From Paracoccaceae bacterium (GTDB taxonomy: Bacteria; Pseudomonadota; Alphaproteobacteria; Rhodobacterales; Rhodobacteraceae), in assembly GCA_027489355.1 (NCBI GenBank), contig JAIXZY010000024.1:1-64000 (forward strand): DNA of 64,000 bases. The letters run 5' to 3'. Below the pieces are notes generated by a model, which was not told where the DNA came from, did no database searches, and saw only the letters and a program-made list of their open reading frames with translations. Numbering within the stretch: the first letter of the stretch is position 1; the number at the start of each line of letters is the position of its first letter. Both the position numbers and the translations under genes were made by a program. This document shows positions 28,030 to 37,661 of this stretch, piece after piece.

Positions 28030-28338
28030 TCAGACACGTCGCGCCGGCATCATGCCCGAGGCCGCGATCTCTGCCTTCTGTCCGCGCGCGTCGTAGGTGG
28101 TCAGCGTCGGTCCCCGGGTGATTTCGGCCACCCGATGGCGGGCGGCCTTCACCCCGCGCATCGCGGCGTCGAGAAGGCGGGCGTTCCGCCGGGCCTTCGC
28201 CCGCAGCCGTTCCAGCGTCCCGAGGTCTTGCGGGGGGGCCGCCGCTTCGATTCGCGGCTCGAGATCTGACAGGGCCGCAAGATCGCCGGCCAGAAGCGCA
28301 TCGGCGGCCTGGTCAAGCAGGGATTCAAGCGGCACCAT
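28030..28338 (-). CDS. FlgN-like flagellar chaperone candidate
   Basis: A 102-aa mostly helical protein encoded between the flgJ-like gene and the flagellin/fliF chimera, overlapping the flgJ-like gene by 14 bases. Helix content, size and position fit FlgN, the chaperone for hook-filament junction proteins, but I see no diagnostic motif. Its C-terminus is short and basic (SGMMPARRV). Could also be another small flagellar export chaperone. Confidence 0.5.
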   Translation of the reverse strand: MVPLESLLDQAADALLAGDLAALSDLEPRIEAAAPPQDLGTLERLRAKARRNARLLDAAMRGVKAARHRVAEITRGPTLTTYDARGQKAEIAASGMMPARRV

Positions 28339-28597
28339 TCTCGGCCTCCACCATCGAGTTGAAGATCAGCTCGGCCAGCCCGACGCCGCCGTTCTGGACG
28401 ATGAGTTTCGCCTGCTCCTGCCTCAGAAACGAGGAGAACTGCGCCTCGCCCTCGCCTCCGCCGAAAGCGCCCTGGATCTCGCCCAGGCCGGAATGGGCCA
28501 GCATTTCGGAGAGGAACGTGGCCTCCAGCTCCTCGGCCTTGGCCATGAGCCGATCGTGGCGCGGGGCGGGTGCGGCGGAAAGCGGGGAGATGTCCAT
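28325..28597 (-). CDS. FlgJ-like rod-binding protein
   Basis: A 90-aa protein matching the N-terminal rod-binding domain of FlgJ (KAEELEATFLSEMLAHSGLG, then FSSFLRQEQAKLI and GLAELIFNSMVE). The muramidase domain of enterobacterial FlgJ is absent, as is normal in alphaproteobacteria. It would cap the growing rod in the periplasm. I chose the ATG at 28597, with GAGG upstream; a longer in-frame start at 28693 would overlap the divergent fliK promoter. Confidence 0.78.
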   Translation of the reverse strand: MDISPLSAAPAPRHDRLMAKAEELEATFLSEMLAHSGLGEIQGAFGGGEGEAQFSSFLRQEQAKLIVQNGGVGLAELIFNSMVEAENGAA

Positions 28598-28644
28598 CGG
28601 GGCCTCGGGGTCGGTCGGATTTTCCGCAACGATCCGCGACGGGG

Positions 28645-28659
28645 GTAAAGAATGGGTAA
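28645..28659. promoter_or_regulatory. CtrA-like box in the flgJ/fliK divergent promoter
   Basis: GTAA-N7-GTAA (TTAC-N7-TTAC on the minus strand) has the exact half-site spacing of a CtrA box with one mismatch per half. It lies between the divergent starts at 28597 and 28685. Inferred. Confidence 0.3.
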
Positions 28660-28684
28660 CCTCTTGGCGGGATAAACGGGGGAG

Positions 28685-30448
28685 ATGCGGCAAAACGTTG
28701 TGGTATCCATGCAGACCGTCCTTGTCCTTGCTCCGATCGCGCCCCTGACCGCCGGTGCGGCGATGCCGGCCCCCGTGGCGGCGGACGGGGAATTTCTCGC
28801 CTCGTTCGAACAGGACGGGGACACCGAAGGGAAAGAGGCGCCGGGCCCGGCCGTGGCGTCGGTGGCCTGGCCGATGCCGATCCTTGCGTCCGCTATCCCC
28901 GGTCCTGAACGCAAGCTTGCCGAGGCTCCGGGTGCAGGCGGTGCAGAAAGGGCGGTCGATTCGGGGATGCTGGAGGAACCGCGCGGCGCGATGCCTGCCC
29001 TGACGATGACAGACGCGCAGGAAGGGGCTGAGACGCCTTCGTCTTCACCTCGGGCAAAGCCGGTCCCATCCTCCGGACGTCCTGCGGAAACCGTGCCAGA
29101 CGGCTGGCCGCAGACATCCGCAGAGCCTTCGCGAGTGTATCCGGGGCGCGAACCTGCGGCCGAAATCGCAGATCCCGCCGGGGGATCGGGTGACATGCTG
29201 TCTGACCCGGTGCCAGCCGCGTGGCGGGAGAGTGTCCCGTCGGCGCTGGATGCCCCCGGTGACGCGATGCAGATGCGTGCCGATTTCGGCGGGGTGGCGG
29301 CGTCGCAGACCGCGGCCGCAGGTGGCCCCCCGCATGTCGGCGGAGCGGTGGCCGTCCTGGGGCCAGGCCGGGGAAACATTCAGGACCATGCTGCCGAGCA
29401 GGCAACTCCGGCCCGTGCGATGTCGGCGCCCCACAGCGTTCGGGTGGATGGGGCGGGTAACGCACCGTTTTCACCGGATGTCGGGACGGGACATCCGGCG
29501 CCGGCGTCATCTTCCCCGACCCTTCCGCTTGCGCCATCAGCGCAGTCCGTGCCGGCCGTGCCGCCGGTTCAGCGACCGGATCGCCTTGGGCGGGGTCCGG
29601 GCATCGAGCGCGACAGTCTCGATGACGCGCCGTCACCCGGACTTGCCGAAAGCGTTGTCAATCCCAACGCGCAGCGGGGCGTCCTGCTTTCGGAGGAGAA
29701 GCCCGTTCCAAACCCCGGTTTCTGGGAGCGGCTGTTCAACAGCGTTGCAAACCCGCTGGCACAGTCGGCACCAATGATTGACGAAGGCAGCGCGTCCGGG
29801 GAAAGCCTGACGGCGTCCGATCCTGCAAGCCCGCCCGCAGATGCGTCGCGCGCCATTCCGGCCACCGCCGTAAGCGGAGCGGCCCGGCCCGCCGCACCGC
29901 TGCGTCCGGTGCCGCCGGACGGCGTCGGTCTGACTCCCGACCTGCCCCGGGACGAGAGTCGGGACGGTCTGCTCACCGCTCTGGGATCCGCTCTTGCCGC
30001 AGCCTCGGCCCCGTCCCATGCTTCGGCGGCGCCGCCTCAAGGGACGGCCTCGCTGCCGGTGCCGCAGGTGACCGCCCAGATCACCGCGGCGCTGTCGCAG
30101 TCGGCGGATGGGGCGACCGAACTGGCGCTCTCGCCCGAGGAACTGGGCCATGTCCGCCTGCGGCTTGAGCCCGACACCGCGAACCCGGACCGCATGGTGG
30201 TGACGATGACCTTCGAGCGGCCCGAGACGCTTGATCTGTTCCGCCGTCATGCCGGCGAGCTTGCCGATGCGCTGCGGGCGGCGGGTTATGCCGGGGCCGA
30301 TATCGGCTTCGGTCAGGGCGGGGGTGGCTCAAACGGATCCGACCGCACCGCCGGCCAGCCGACCGCCCAGGATATGCCGGACCTTGCACCCCCGCCTTCC
30401 GCCGCCCCGCGCCTTGCCGTCGGGGCTTCTCTTGACCTCAGATTGTGA
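28685..30448 (+). CDS. fliK: Flagellar hook-length control protein FliK
   Basis: FliK is secreted and measures hook length before export switches to filament substrates. The 587-aa protein has a long low-complexity Pro/Ala-rich N-terminal two thirds and a C-terminal domain with the family motif LSPEELGHVRLRLEP followed by TFERPETLDLFRRHAGELADALRAAGY (first part shown). The start at 28685 has GGGGGAG immediately before it; a second Met at residue 9 is an alternative. It is divergent from the flgJ-like gene and 7 bases ahead of flgD. Confidence 0.88.
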   Translation: MRQNVVVSMQTVLVLAPIAPLTAGAAMPAPVAADGEFLASFEQDGDTEGKEAPGPAVASVAWPMPILASAIPGPERKLAEAPGAGGAERAVDSGMLEEPRGAMPALTMTDAQEGAETPSSSPRAKPVPSSGRPAETVPDGWPQTSAEPSRVYPGREPAAEIADPAGGSGDMLSDPVPAAWRESVPSALDAPGDAMQMRADFGGVAASQTAAAGGPPHVGGAVAVLGPGRGNIQDHAAEQATPARAMSAPHSVRVDGAGNAPFSPDVGTGHPAPASSSPTLPLAPSAQSVPAVPPVQRPDRLGRGPGIERDSLDDAPSPGLAESVVNPNAQRGVLLSEEKPVPNPGFWERLFNSVANPLAQSAPMIDEGSASGESLTASDPASPPADASRAIPATAVSGAARPAAPLRPVPPDGVGLTPDLPRDESRDGLLTALGSALAAASAPSHASAAPPQGTASLPVPQVTAQITAALSQSADGATELALSPEELGHVRLRLEPDTANPDRMVVTMTFERPETLDLFRRHAGELADALRAAGYAGADIGFGQGGGGSNGSDRTAGQPTAQDMPDLAPPPSAAPRLAVGASLDLRL

Positions 30449-30455
30449 GACCAGA

Positions 30456-31112
30456 ATGGACGTCACCTCTGCCACTTCGGTTGCAAGCCCCGCGGCCACA
30501 GCTGCGGCCCCTGCCAAGATCACCTCGGATTTCAATACCTTCCTGCGGATGCTGACGGTGCAGATGCAGAACCAGGACCCGCTGAAACCCATCGATTCGG
30601 CGGATTATGCCGTGCAGCTGGCGACCTTTTCGGGTGTCGAACAGCAGGTCCGCACCAATCAGCTTCTGGCGGACCTGCAAGGCAAGTTCCAGCAGCTGGG
30701 CATGTCCGAAATGGCCAGCTGGATCGGGAAGGAGGCCCGCGTGGCGGCTCCGGTGCTCTATGATGGTAGCCCGCTCACGTTGTCGCCGAACCCGGCTGTC
30801 GGAGCGGACAGGGCGGTGCTGGTGGTGAAGGACGCGCAAGGCAACCTCGTCTCGCGCGAGGAGATTCCGGTCAGTGCCGAGCCTTACCAATGGCTTGGCG
30901 CCGGTGCGGACGGTGCCCCGCTGCCGCCGGGCACCTATTCCATCGAGTTGGAAAGCCTGAGCGGCGAGCGGGTGATCACGACCCAGCCGGTCGAGCACTA
31001 TGCCAAGGTGATCGAGGCCCGGGGCGGGCCGCAGGGGACGAAGCTGGTCCTTGAAGGCGGGGTCGAGGTGCTTGCCGTCGACGTCACCGCCCTGCGCACG
31101 CCGCAGAGCTAG
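30456..31112 (+). CDS. flgD: Flagellar hook-capping protein FlgD
   Basis: FlgD caps the hook while FlgE subunits assemble. The 218-aa protein has the N-terminal motif FLRMLTVQMQNQDPLKPID and AVQLATFSGVEQQVRTNQLL, then a tudor/fibronectin-like C-terminal domain. The ATG at 30456 follows the fliK stop by 7 bases; a longer in-frame start within fliK is rejected. The stop codon TAG lies inside a CTAG shared with the convergent ubiB gene. Confidence 0.94.
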   Translation: MDVTSATSVASPAATAAAPAKITSDFNTFLRMLTVQMQNQDPLKPIDSADYAVQLATFSGVEQQVRTNQLLADLQGKFQQLGMSEMASWIGKEARVAAPVLYDGSPLTLSPNPAVGADRAVLVVKDAQGNLVSREEIPVSAEPYQWLGAGADGAPLPPGTYSIELESLSGERVITTQPVEHYAKVIEARGGPQGTKLVLEGGVEVLAVDVTALRTPQS

Positions 31113-32641
31113 ATGAACCTGTCCAGCGCCATCCCGGCCGCGAAGGCCAGGACAATGGCCGCTGCCCAGAGGAAGGGGGCGAAAGACCGGCGCGGTCGCA
31201 GGACGACCGTGGTCGGATTGCCCGCGCGGACAAGCTGCGCCTCGACCAGCGCGGGCAGCTTCGGGCCGAAGCGCGCCATGACGCGGGCTGTCTTCAGCAG
31301 GTCGCGCAGCACGGCCTTGGGGCCGATGTTCTCGCGGATGTAGCGTTCGACAGTGGGGCTTGCGACTTGCCAGATGTTGATGTGCGGGTCGAGCGAGCGC
31401 GCCACGCCTTCGACCACGACCATCGTCCGCTGCAGGAGAATCAGCTCGGTCCGCGTCTCCATCCCGAAGCGTTCGGTGACCTCGAAGAGATAGGCGAGGA
31501 GACGTGCCATCGAGATGCGGCTTGCGTCCATGCCGAAGATCGGCTCGCCCACGGCACGCAGCGCGCGGGCGAATTCGTCGATGTCGCGGTCGGCGGGGAC
31601 ATAGCCCGCCTCGAAATGCACCTCGGCGACGCGGCGGTAATCCTTGCGGATGAAGCCCATCAGGATTTCGGCATAGACCCGGCGGGTGTATTCGTCGATC
31701 CGGCCCATGATGCCGAAATCGTAGGCGATGATGTCGCCATCCAAGGCGACCTTCAGGTTGCCCTGGTGCATGTCGGCGTGGAAAAAGCCGTCGCGCAGCG
31801 CGTGGTTCAGGAACAGCTGCAGGACCCGCGCGGCCAGCACCCGGCGGTCGAGCCCGGCGGCGTCGATCAGCGCGTTGTCGTTCAACCCGATGCCTTCGGC
31901 CCAGCCCAGCGTCATCACGTTGCGGCTGGACAGGAACCAGTAGGGCTTCGGCACGCGGAAGCCTTCGTCCTTTTCGGTATTTGCGGCAAATTCGGCTGCA
32001 GAGGACGCTTCCAGCCGGAGGTCCAGCTCTCCCATCACCACGCCTTCGAAATGCGCGATGACCTCGACCGGCCGCAGTCGGCGCGAGAAGGGGGCAAGCC
32101 GTTCGATCCAGCGGGCGGCCAGGTAGAAGGCGTCGATGTCCTTGCGGAAGGCGCGTTCGATGCCGGGGCGGAGGACTTTGACCGCGACTTCCTCGCCGGT
32201 GTCGGCCAGCCGGGCGCGGTGGACTTGCGCGATCGAGGCGGCGGCGACGGGTTCGGAGAAGTCGGAGAAGAGGGTGGAGACGGGAAGTTCCAGCTCGGCC
32301 TCGATCATCTGCTTGGCGATGGAGGTCGGGAAGGGCGGCAGCTTGTCCTGCAGGTATTTCAGCTGCTGGGCCAGTTCGTCGCCAACGATGTCGGGGCGGG
32401 TGGAGAGGACCTGGCCGAACTTGATGTAGGCCGGGCCAAGCGCGGTCAGCGCCCGGGTGGCGGGGGGCAGCTCGGGGTCGCCCTTGAGGCCCAGCCACTT
32501 GAACGGCCAACCCAGCATCCGCGCGGCGAAGCGCAGGCGCGGGGGGGCGCGGAAGGCCTCAAGCACCACGTCCATCGCGCCGGTGCGTTCCAGCGTGGCG
32601 CCCGTACGGATCAGGCGGAGGATGTTGTGCGGACCCTTCAC
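31109..32641 (-). CDS. ubiB: Ubiquinone biosynthesis kinase-like protein UbiB
   Basis: UbiB is an atypical ATPase/kinase needed for ubiquinone synthesis, probably helping extract lipid precursors from the membrane. The 510-aa protein has the KxGQ motif in [14 protein letters not shown], the Ala-rich loop [11 protein letters not shown], the catalytic-type segment [11 protein letters not shown] and DFGIMGR, and C-terminal membrane helices ([20 protein letters not shown]). The start is the GTG at 32641, overlapping the ubiE stop by four bases. It is convergent with flgD, sharing a CTAG. Confidence 0.95.
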   Translation of the reverse strand: MKGPHNILRLIRTGATLERTGAMDVVLEAFRAPPRLRFAARMLGWPFKWLGLKGDPELPPATRALTALGPAYIKFGQVLSTRPDIVGDELAQQLKYLQDKLPPFPTSIAKQMIEAELELPVSTLFSDFSEPVAAASIAQVHRARLADTGEEVAVKVLRPGIERAFRKDIDAFYLAARWIERLAPFSRRLRPVEVIAHFEGVVMGELDLRLEASSAAEFAANTEKDEGFRVPKPYWFLSSRNVMTLGWAEGIGLNDNALIDAAGLDRRVLAARVLQLFLNHALRDGFFHADMHQGNLKVALDGDIIAYDFGIMGRIDEYTRRVYAEILMGFIRKDYRRVAEVHFEAGYVPADRDIDEFARALRAVGEPIFGMDASRISMARLLAYLFEVTERFGMETRTELILLQRTMVVVEGVARSLDPHINIWQVASPTVERYIRENIGPKAVLRDLLKTARVMARFGPKLPALVEAQLVRAGNPTTVVLRPRRSFAPFLWAAAIVLAFAAGMALDRFI

Positions 32642-33384
32642 AGCTTCCAGCCGGAATGCAGCGCGGCGATGCCGAGCGAGAGGTTGCGATACTTCACCAT
32701 CTCGAACCCCGCGGCGCGGATCATGGCGGCGAAGGTCTCCTGATCGGGGAACTTGCGGATCGATTCGACAAGGTACTGATAGCTGGCGCGGTCGCCGGCT
32801 ATCACCTGGCCCATGACGGGGATGATGTTGAACGAGTAGAGGTCGTAGGCCTTCTGCATCAGGTCGTTCGGAATCTGACTGAACTCCAGCACCATGAGCC
32901 GCCCGCCGGGACGCAGGACGCGGAAGGCCTCGGACAGGGCGTCGGGGATGCGGGTGACGTTCCGGATGCCGAAAGAGATCGTGTAGACGTCGAAGCTGTT
33001 GTCGGGGAACGGGAGCGCCATCGCGTCGCCGACGACCCAGTCCAGGCTGTCCGCCATCTTCTCGGCCTCGGCGCGCTTGCGGCCCTCGATCAGCATGGGT
33101 TCGGTCATGTCGCAGACCACGGCCGAGGCGCCGGGGGCGCGCGACAGGAAGCGGAAGGCCACGTCGCCGGTCCCGCCCGCCACGTCCAGAAGCCGCTGGC
33201 CGGGCCGCGGGGCGAGCCAATCCATCATGGCGTCCTTCCAGAGACGGTGGATGCCCACCGACATCACGTCGTTCATGATGTCGTATTTCGAGGCCACACG
33301 GCTGAAGACGCCATGCACCATCCCGGCCTTTTCGGTTTCGGGGACGTCCTGGAAACCGAAATGGGTGGTATTTTCTTTGCTCAT
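32638..33384 (-). CDS. ubiE: Ubiquinone/menaquinone C-methyltransferase UbiE
   Basis: A 248-aa SAM-dependent C-methyltransferase of ubiquinone biosynthesis. The SAM motif is [15 protein letters not shown], preceded by the family signature [19 protein letters not shown] and followed by [14 protein letters not shown] and EFSQIPND. The ATG at 33384 is used; the reading frame stays open far upstream but that stretch runs antisense through mutM and echA. Operon with ubiB (four-base overlap), divergent from mutM. Confidence 0.97.
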   Translation of the reverse strand: MSKENTTHFGFQDVPETEKAGMVHGVFSRVASKYDIMNDVMSVGIHRLWKDAMMDWLAPRPGQRLLDVAGGTGDVAFRFLSRAPGASAVVCDMTEPMLIEGRKRAEAEKMADSLDWVVGDAMALPFPDNSFDVYTISFGIRNVTRIPDALSEAFRVLRPGGRLMVLEFSQIPNDLMQKAYDLYSFNIIPVMGQVIAGDRASYQYLVESIRKFPDQETFAAMIRAAGFEMVKYRNLSLGIAALHSGWKL

Positions 33385-33468
33385 CGGGCTTGCGATCCTT
33401 CGTCTCAGCCCCTCCTTATAGTCCGCCACCCCGCGCCCGCAATGCGCCGAACTGTCCAAGAGCCGCCG

Positions 33469-34320
33469 ATGCCCGAATTGCCCGAGGTTGAAACCGTCCG
33501 CCGGGGCCTTGTGCCGGTGCTGGAGGGAGCCGTCATCGCCCGGGCCGACGTCAACCGTCCCGACCTGCGCTGGCCCCTGCCGGACCGGATGGCCGACCGG
33601 CTGACAGGGCGCAGGGTCACGGCCCTGCGGCGACGGTCGAAATACATCCTGGCCGACCTCGACAGCGGCGAGACGCTGCTGGTGCATCTGGGCATGTCGG
33701 GCCGGATGCTGATCTCGGGCGCGCAGGTCGGCAGGTTCCACCACGACCATCCCGCGCCGCAGAAGCACGACCATGTGGTCCTGCACATGGCCTCGGGCGC
33801 GCGGATCACCTTCAACGACGCCCGGCGCTTCGGGGCTATGGACCTGATGCCCACGGACCGGGCCTCGGACCATATGCTTCTGAAGGGGCTGGGGCCGGAA
33901 CCCTTTGGCAACGATTTCAACGGGCCTTACCTCGCTGGCCGACTGAAAGGCCGGAAGACCCCGATCAAGGCGGCGCTGCTGGATCAGGGGATCGTGGCGG
34001 GCCTGGGCAACATCTACGTGGCCGAGACCCTTTACCGCGCGCGGATCAGCCCGCTGCGGCTCGCGGGGGATCTGGATGAGGCCGAGGCGCAGCGCCTGGT
34101 CCCGTTGATCCGCGAGGTCCTGGCCGAGGCTATCGAGGCCGGGGGCTCGTCCTTGCGCGACTTCCGGCAGGCAAATGGCGAGCTTGGCTACTTTTCCAAG
34201 CATTTCCAGGTCTATGACCGCGAGGGCGACCCCTGCGAAACCCCCGGCTGCAGCGGCACCGTCACCCGTACGGTACAGTCCGGGAGGTCGTCGTTCTGGT
34301 GTCCCGCCTGCCAGAGGTGA
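33469..34320 (+). CDS. mutM: Formamidopyrimidine-DNA glycosylase MutM (Fpg)
   Basis: MutM excises 8-oxoguanine and Fapy lesions. The 283-aa protein begins [14 protein letters not shown], giving the catalytic N-terminal Pro and Glu, has the helix-two-turn-helix region ([17 protein letters not shown]), and ends with the zinc finger Cys4 set (CETPGC ... CPACQ). Divergent from ubiE; 57 bases before echA. Confidence 0.97.
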   Translation: MPELPEVETVRRGLVPVLEGAVIARADVNRPDLRWPLPDRMADRLTGRRVTALRRRSKYILADLDSGETLLVHLGMSGRMLISGAQVGRFHHDHPAPQKHDHVVLHMASGARITFNDARRFGAMDLMPTDRASDHMLLKGLGPEPFGNDFNGPYLAGRLKGRKTPIKAALLDQGIVAGLGNIYVAETLYRARISPLRLAGDLDEAEAQRLVPLIREVLAEAIEAGGSSLRDFRQANGELGYFSKHFQVYDREGDPCETPGCSGTVTRTVQSGRSSFWCPACQR

Positions 34321-34377
34321 CTTGCCAAGCCGCCGATTGGTGCTAGGAGTCCCTCGACTGCCATCAAGGAGGCCGGC

Positions 34378-35154
34378 ATGGCCTATGAAACGCTGATCGT
34401 CGAGACCGAGGACTATGTCTCGCTGATCCGGCTGAACCGCCCCGACGCCATGAACGCCCTGAACCTGACGCTGATGCGCGAGCTGGCTGCCGCGATCACG
34501 GCGGCAGAAGCGAACGACCGCGTGCGCTGCATCGTCATCACCGGGTCGGACAAGGCCTTCGCCGCCGGGGCCGACGTGAAGGAAATGGCCGAGAAAAGCT
34601 TCATCGACGTCTATTTCGATGACCTGTTCGGGCCGGAATCCCGGATCATCGCGCAGGCCCGAAAGCCGATCATCGCGGCGGTCGGCGGCTATTGCCTTGG
34701 CGGCGGCTGCGAACTGGCGATGATGGCCGATTTCATCATCGCCGCCGACACCGCCAAGTTCGGCCAGCCGGAGATCAACCTGGGCATCGTCGCCGGAATG
34801 GGCGGCACCCAGCGGCTGACCCGCGCAGTGGGCAAGTCCAAGTCGATGGACATGCACCTGACCGGACGCTTCATGGATGCGGCCGAGGCAGAGCGCTGTG
34901 GTCTTGTCAGCCGCGTCGTCCCGGCGAAGAGCCTGCTGGAAGAGACGATGAAGGCGGCGCAAAAGATCGTCGAGAAGTCCGCCGTCACGACCCGCGTCGT
35001 CAAGGAATGTGTGAACCGCGCGCAGGAAACCACCCTGGCCGAGGGGCTGCTGTTCGAACGCCGCATGTTCCACGCGGTCTTTGCGACCGAGGATCAGAAG
35101 GAAGGCATGGCTGCCTTCCTGGAAAAGCGTCAGCCGCAGTTCCGCGACCGCTGA
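34378..35154 (+). CDS. Enoyl-CoA hydratase/isomerase
   Basis: A 258-aa crotonase-fold enzyme, probably the short-chain enoyl-CoA hydratase of fatty-acid or butyrate/PHB metabolism. Oxyanion-hole residues are in [11 protein letters not shown] and [14 protein letters not shown]; the two catalytic Glu lie in GGGCELAMM and [17 protein letters not shown]. An AAGGAGG ribosome binding site precedes the ATG. In Rhodobacterales this gene usually stands directly before rpsT-dnaA; here the alginate-type locus follows instead. Confidence 0.93.
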   Translation: MAYETLIVETEDYVSLIRLNRPDAMNALNLTLMRELAAAITAAEANDRVRCIVITGSDKAFAAGADVKEMAEKSFIDVYFDDLFGPESRIIAQARKPIIAAVGGYCLGGGCELAMMADFIIAADTAKFGQPEINLGIVAGMGGTQRLTRAVGKSKSMDMHLTGRFMDAAEAERCGLVSRVVPAKSLLEETMKAAQKIVEKSAVTTRVVKECVNRAQETTLAEGLLFERRMFHAVFATEDQKEGMAAFLEKRQPQFRDR

Positions 35155-35387
35155 ACGCCTGTCAAACCGGCGTCTGCAAGGCATTTGCCCGCTGATGCGG
35201 CAGGCGTCCGCGCAAAAGCGTGCGGCTCGGCGAAATCCCGCCGCGGCGGCTGGATCATCCTCTGGCGCTGCAACCATGAAGGGAACAAACTTGTCCTCGT
35301 TGCGTTGAACCGGCCAGAAGTGGGACCAGGGTATCGGAACGTGGGACGCAGGGCGTATGCACCGGCGCGTGCTGAAATGAGGCCGCA

Positions 35388-36056
35388 ATGACTTTTGCGG
35401 ATCTCAGATTGAGCATCGCGATCATCGACGGCAACCCGTTGCTCGCCGACGGAATTGCCGCGCTTTTGCGTCAGGATCCCAGTTTTACCGCGCGGACCGA
35501 GTTCCTTGGATCGGGCCTTGGGCAGTCCCAGCCGGACCGGTTCGACGTGGTGATCATCGACCCGGCGCAACTGGAGACCTCGCCCGGCCAGCTTGCGCAG
35601 GACCTGCGGCAGCGGGCGGGTGCGATGGTGGCCTATTGCAGCTCGCTTTCCGAGGACCTGGCGCGTGCCTGCATCGGCGCCGGCTTCCACGGCGTGCTGC
35701 CCAAGACCGTTTCCTTCGACGTGCTGAAGATCGCCCTGGCCACGACGGCCCGGGGCGGCATCTTCATCGATGCAGCCTTTGCGGCGGCGATCGCACCCCA
35801 GGCGGGTGCCGAAGACCCTCCGCCAGCCCCCGCCCAGGACGCGCGGCTATCCGCGCGAGAGCTGTTCGTGCTGAAATCGGTGGCATTGGGCAAGTCGATG
35901 AAGGAAATCGGCAAGGAACTTGCCTTGTCCTCAAAGACGGTCGAGACCTACAAGGCCCGGGGCAGCAGCAAGCTGAACCTCTCGGGGCGCCGGCAGATCG
36001 TGGAATTTGCCATCTCGCAAGGTTGGGTCGAGGGCACCCGCCTCACCGCCGGCTGA
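35388..36056 (+). CDS. NarL/LuxR-type response regulator next to the alg operon
   Basis: A 222-aa regulator with a receiver-like domain (about 8-120) and a GerE/LuxR helix-turn-helix ([21 protein letters not shown], first part, then [19 protein letters not shown]). The putative phospho-acceptor Asp is in VVIIDPAQ, the Thr/Ser in AYCSSLS and the Lys in GVLPKTVS, so phosphorylation remains possible, but the N-terminal acidic pair is reduced to a single Asp (IAIIDGN). No cognate kinase is adjacent. It lies 285 bases upstream of algD on the same strand and is the obvious candidate regulator of that operon. The start is the ATG at 35388 after GAGG. Confidence 0.85.
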   Translation: MTFADLRLSIAIIDGNPLLADGIAALLRQDPSFTARTEFLGSGLGQSQPDRFDVVIIDPAQLETSPGQLAQDLRQRAGAMVAYCSSLSEDLARACIGAGFHGVLPKTVSFDVLKIALATTARGGIFIDAAFAAAIAPQAGAEDPPPAPAQDARLSARELFVLKSVALGKSMKEIGKELALSSKTVETYKARGSSKLNLSGRRQIVEFAISQGWVEGTRLTAG

Positions 36057-36162
36057 GAAAACCGCCGGCCTTCAACAGGTTCTGGAAAACCGCCGGCGAT
36101 GGCGGCAAGACCACCTTCGCACCCGCAGAAACGCCTGACAGGAAAAACCTTACACCGCCGGT
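36045..36162. repeat. Four ACCGCCGG direct repeats upstream of algD
   Basis: ACCGCCGGC occurs at 36045, 36061 and 36089 and ACCGCCGGT at 36154. The copies at 36057-36069 and 36085-36097 extend to the identical 13-mer GAAAACCGCCGGC, 28 bases apart. The first copy overlaps the end of the regulator gene. In a GC-rich genome short matches are cheap, but the clustering ahead of algD suggests operator sites. Confidence 0.4.
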
Positions 36163-36175
36163 TTAGGCTGTCAGG
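36134..36175. promoter_or_regulatory. Inverted repeat in the algD leader
   Basis: CCTGACAG (36134-36141) and CTGTCAGG (36168-36175) are perfect 8-bp arms separated by 26 bases that include AAACC and GGTTT inner arms. It may be a hairpin ending the regulator transcript, an attenuator, or an operator. No T-tract follows. The rest of the 285-base gap (to 36341) shows a TTGACC at 36197 but no convincing -10. Confidence 0.4.
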
Positions 36176-36341
36176 ATCAACCCGTCCTGTAGGGACTTGA
36201 CCCGACAAAACGTCCGGAAAATCGGGGTTTTTCCCTGACTTTTCCATCTTTTGCGACCGTGCCTACCCTGTTTCCGGGAAGCTGCGCTGCGGCATGCGGC
36301 GCGGGAGTTACGGCCTTGTGCCGGGGAAGAGGATTGACGGA

Positions 36342-37661
36342 ATGACACGACTTGCAGTGTTTGGAATCGGCTATGTCGGCGTGGTCTCGGCAGCCTGCCT
36401 GGCCCGGGACGGCCATCAGGTCATTGCGGTGGACGTGGACCCGGCCAAGGTTGGGGCGATCAACGCGGGGCGGTCGCCCATCGTCGAGAAAGGTCTGCCC
36501 GACCTGATCGCCCAGGTGGTCGGCGAAGGCCGGCTGACCGCGACGACGGATGCGCGGGCGGCCGTTCACGGCACCGACGCCTCGTTCGTCTGCGTCGGCA
36601 CCCCCAGCGCGCCGGATCACTCGATCGGGCTGACCTATGTGACCGCGGTCTGCGAGGAGATCGGGCGCGCGCTGGCCGGTCACCCCGGCTTCCACTCGGT
36701 CATCCTGCGGTCGACCATCGTGCCGGGGACGATGGAGCGGGTCTGCGTCCCGATCCTGGAACGCGCCTCGGGCAAGGTCGCCGGGCGGGACTTCGGCGTA
36801 GGCTACTACCCGGAGTTCCTGCGCGAAAGCTCGGCCATCCAGGATTATGCCGACCCCGGACTGATCGTCTTCGGGGCGCTGGATTCGGCGACGGGGGCGC
36901 TTCTGACCGAGCTGAACCGCGATCTCCCCTGCGAGATCAACCTGGTCGACCTCGCGACGGCCGAGATGGTGAAATACACCTCGAACGCCTGGCGGGCGGT
37001 CAAGGTCAGCTTTGCCAACGAGATCGGGAACATTGCCAAGGCGGCCGGGTTGGATGGCCAGCGGGTCATGTCGATCCTGTGTTCGGATCACAAGGTTTCC
37101 ATGAGCCCCACCTTCCTGCGCCCCGGCTTTGCCTTCGGGGGGTCCTGCCTGCCCAAGGATGTGCGGGCGCTGCGGGCCTTTGCGGCGGAACGCCGGGTCG
37201 CCTCGCCGCTGCTGGATGCCGTGCTGGTGGCCAACGCCGCGCAGATCGCCCGGGCCGAGGAGATGATCCATGCCTCGGGCAAGACGCGGATCGGGATGGT
37301 GGGGATCAGCTTCAAGCCGGGCACGGACGACCTGCGCGAAAGCCCGCTGGCCGAACTGGCCAGCCGCCTGATCGGGCGCGGGATGCAGCTGTCGGTCTAC
37401 GACCCCTTCGTCCACGAGGCCTTCGCCAACGACAATACGGCGGTCGGCCGCGGGCTGGACCAGGATATCGCGCTGGGAAGCCGTCTGGTCGGCTCGATCG
37501 ACGAGCTGATCGAGGGGTCGGACATCGTCCTGGTGGGCAACCGATATGACGAGGCGATCCAGCCGCTCCAGGCGGCGCTGGGCAACCGCCCGATGGTCGA
37601 CCTGACCCGGATCAAGCCGGGCCAGCGGTCGGAAGGCACCTACATGGGGATCTGCTGGTGA
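36342..37661 (+). CDS. algD: GDP-mannose 6-dehydrogenase AlgD
   Basis: AlgD oxidises GDP-mannose to GDP-mannuronic acid with NAD+, the committed step of alginate synthesis. The 439-aa protein has the NAD motif FGIGYVGVVSAACLARDGH, CVGTPSAPD, the catalytic Cys269 in FGGSCLPKDVRAL, and the family segments YYPEFLRESSAIQDY and FANEIGNIAKAAGLDG that match Pseudomonas AlgD better than UDP-glucose dehydrogenases. It ends GICW exactly as Pseudomonas AlgD does. The ATG at 36342 puts the Rossmann strand at the start; an in-frame start at 36294 is less likely. First gene of the operon; its stop overlaps the alg8 start by one base. Confidence 0.93.
   Translation: MTRLAVFGIGYVGVVSAACLARDGHQVIAVDVDPAKVGAINAGRSPIVEKGLPDLIAQVVGEGRLTATTDARAAVHGTDASFVCVGTPSAPDHSIGLTYVTAVCEEIGRALAGHPGFHSVILRSTIVPGTMERVCVPILERASGKVAGRDFGVGYYPEFLRESSAIQDYADPGLIVFGALDSATGALLTELNRDLPCEINLVDLATAEMVKYTSNAWRAVKVSFANEIGNIAKAAGLDGQRVMSILCSDHKVSMSPTFLRPGFAFGGSCLPKDVRALRAFAAERRVASPLLDAVLVANAAQIARAEEMIHASGKTRIGMVGISFKPGTDDLRESPLAELASRLIGRGMQLSVYDPFVHEAFANDNTAVGRGLDQDIALGSRLVGSIDELIEGSDIVLVGNRYDEAIQPLQAALGNRPMVDLTRIKPGQRSEGTYMGICW

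Noticed and set aside
31367-32743. 458-codon plus-strand frame opposite ubiB
   Set aside because: Codon-phase shadow of ubiB with no recognisable motif.
36342-37661. UDP-glucose 6-dehydrogenase
   Set aside because: The internal segments and C-terminal GICW match AlgD, and the neighbours are alg8 and alg44.
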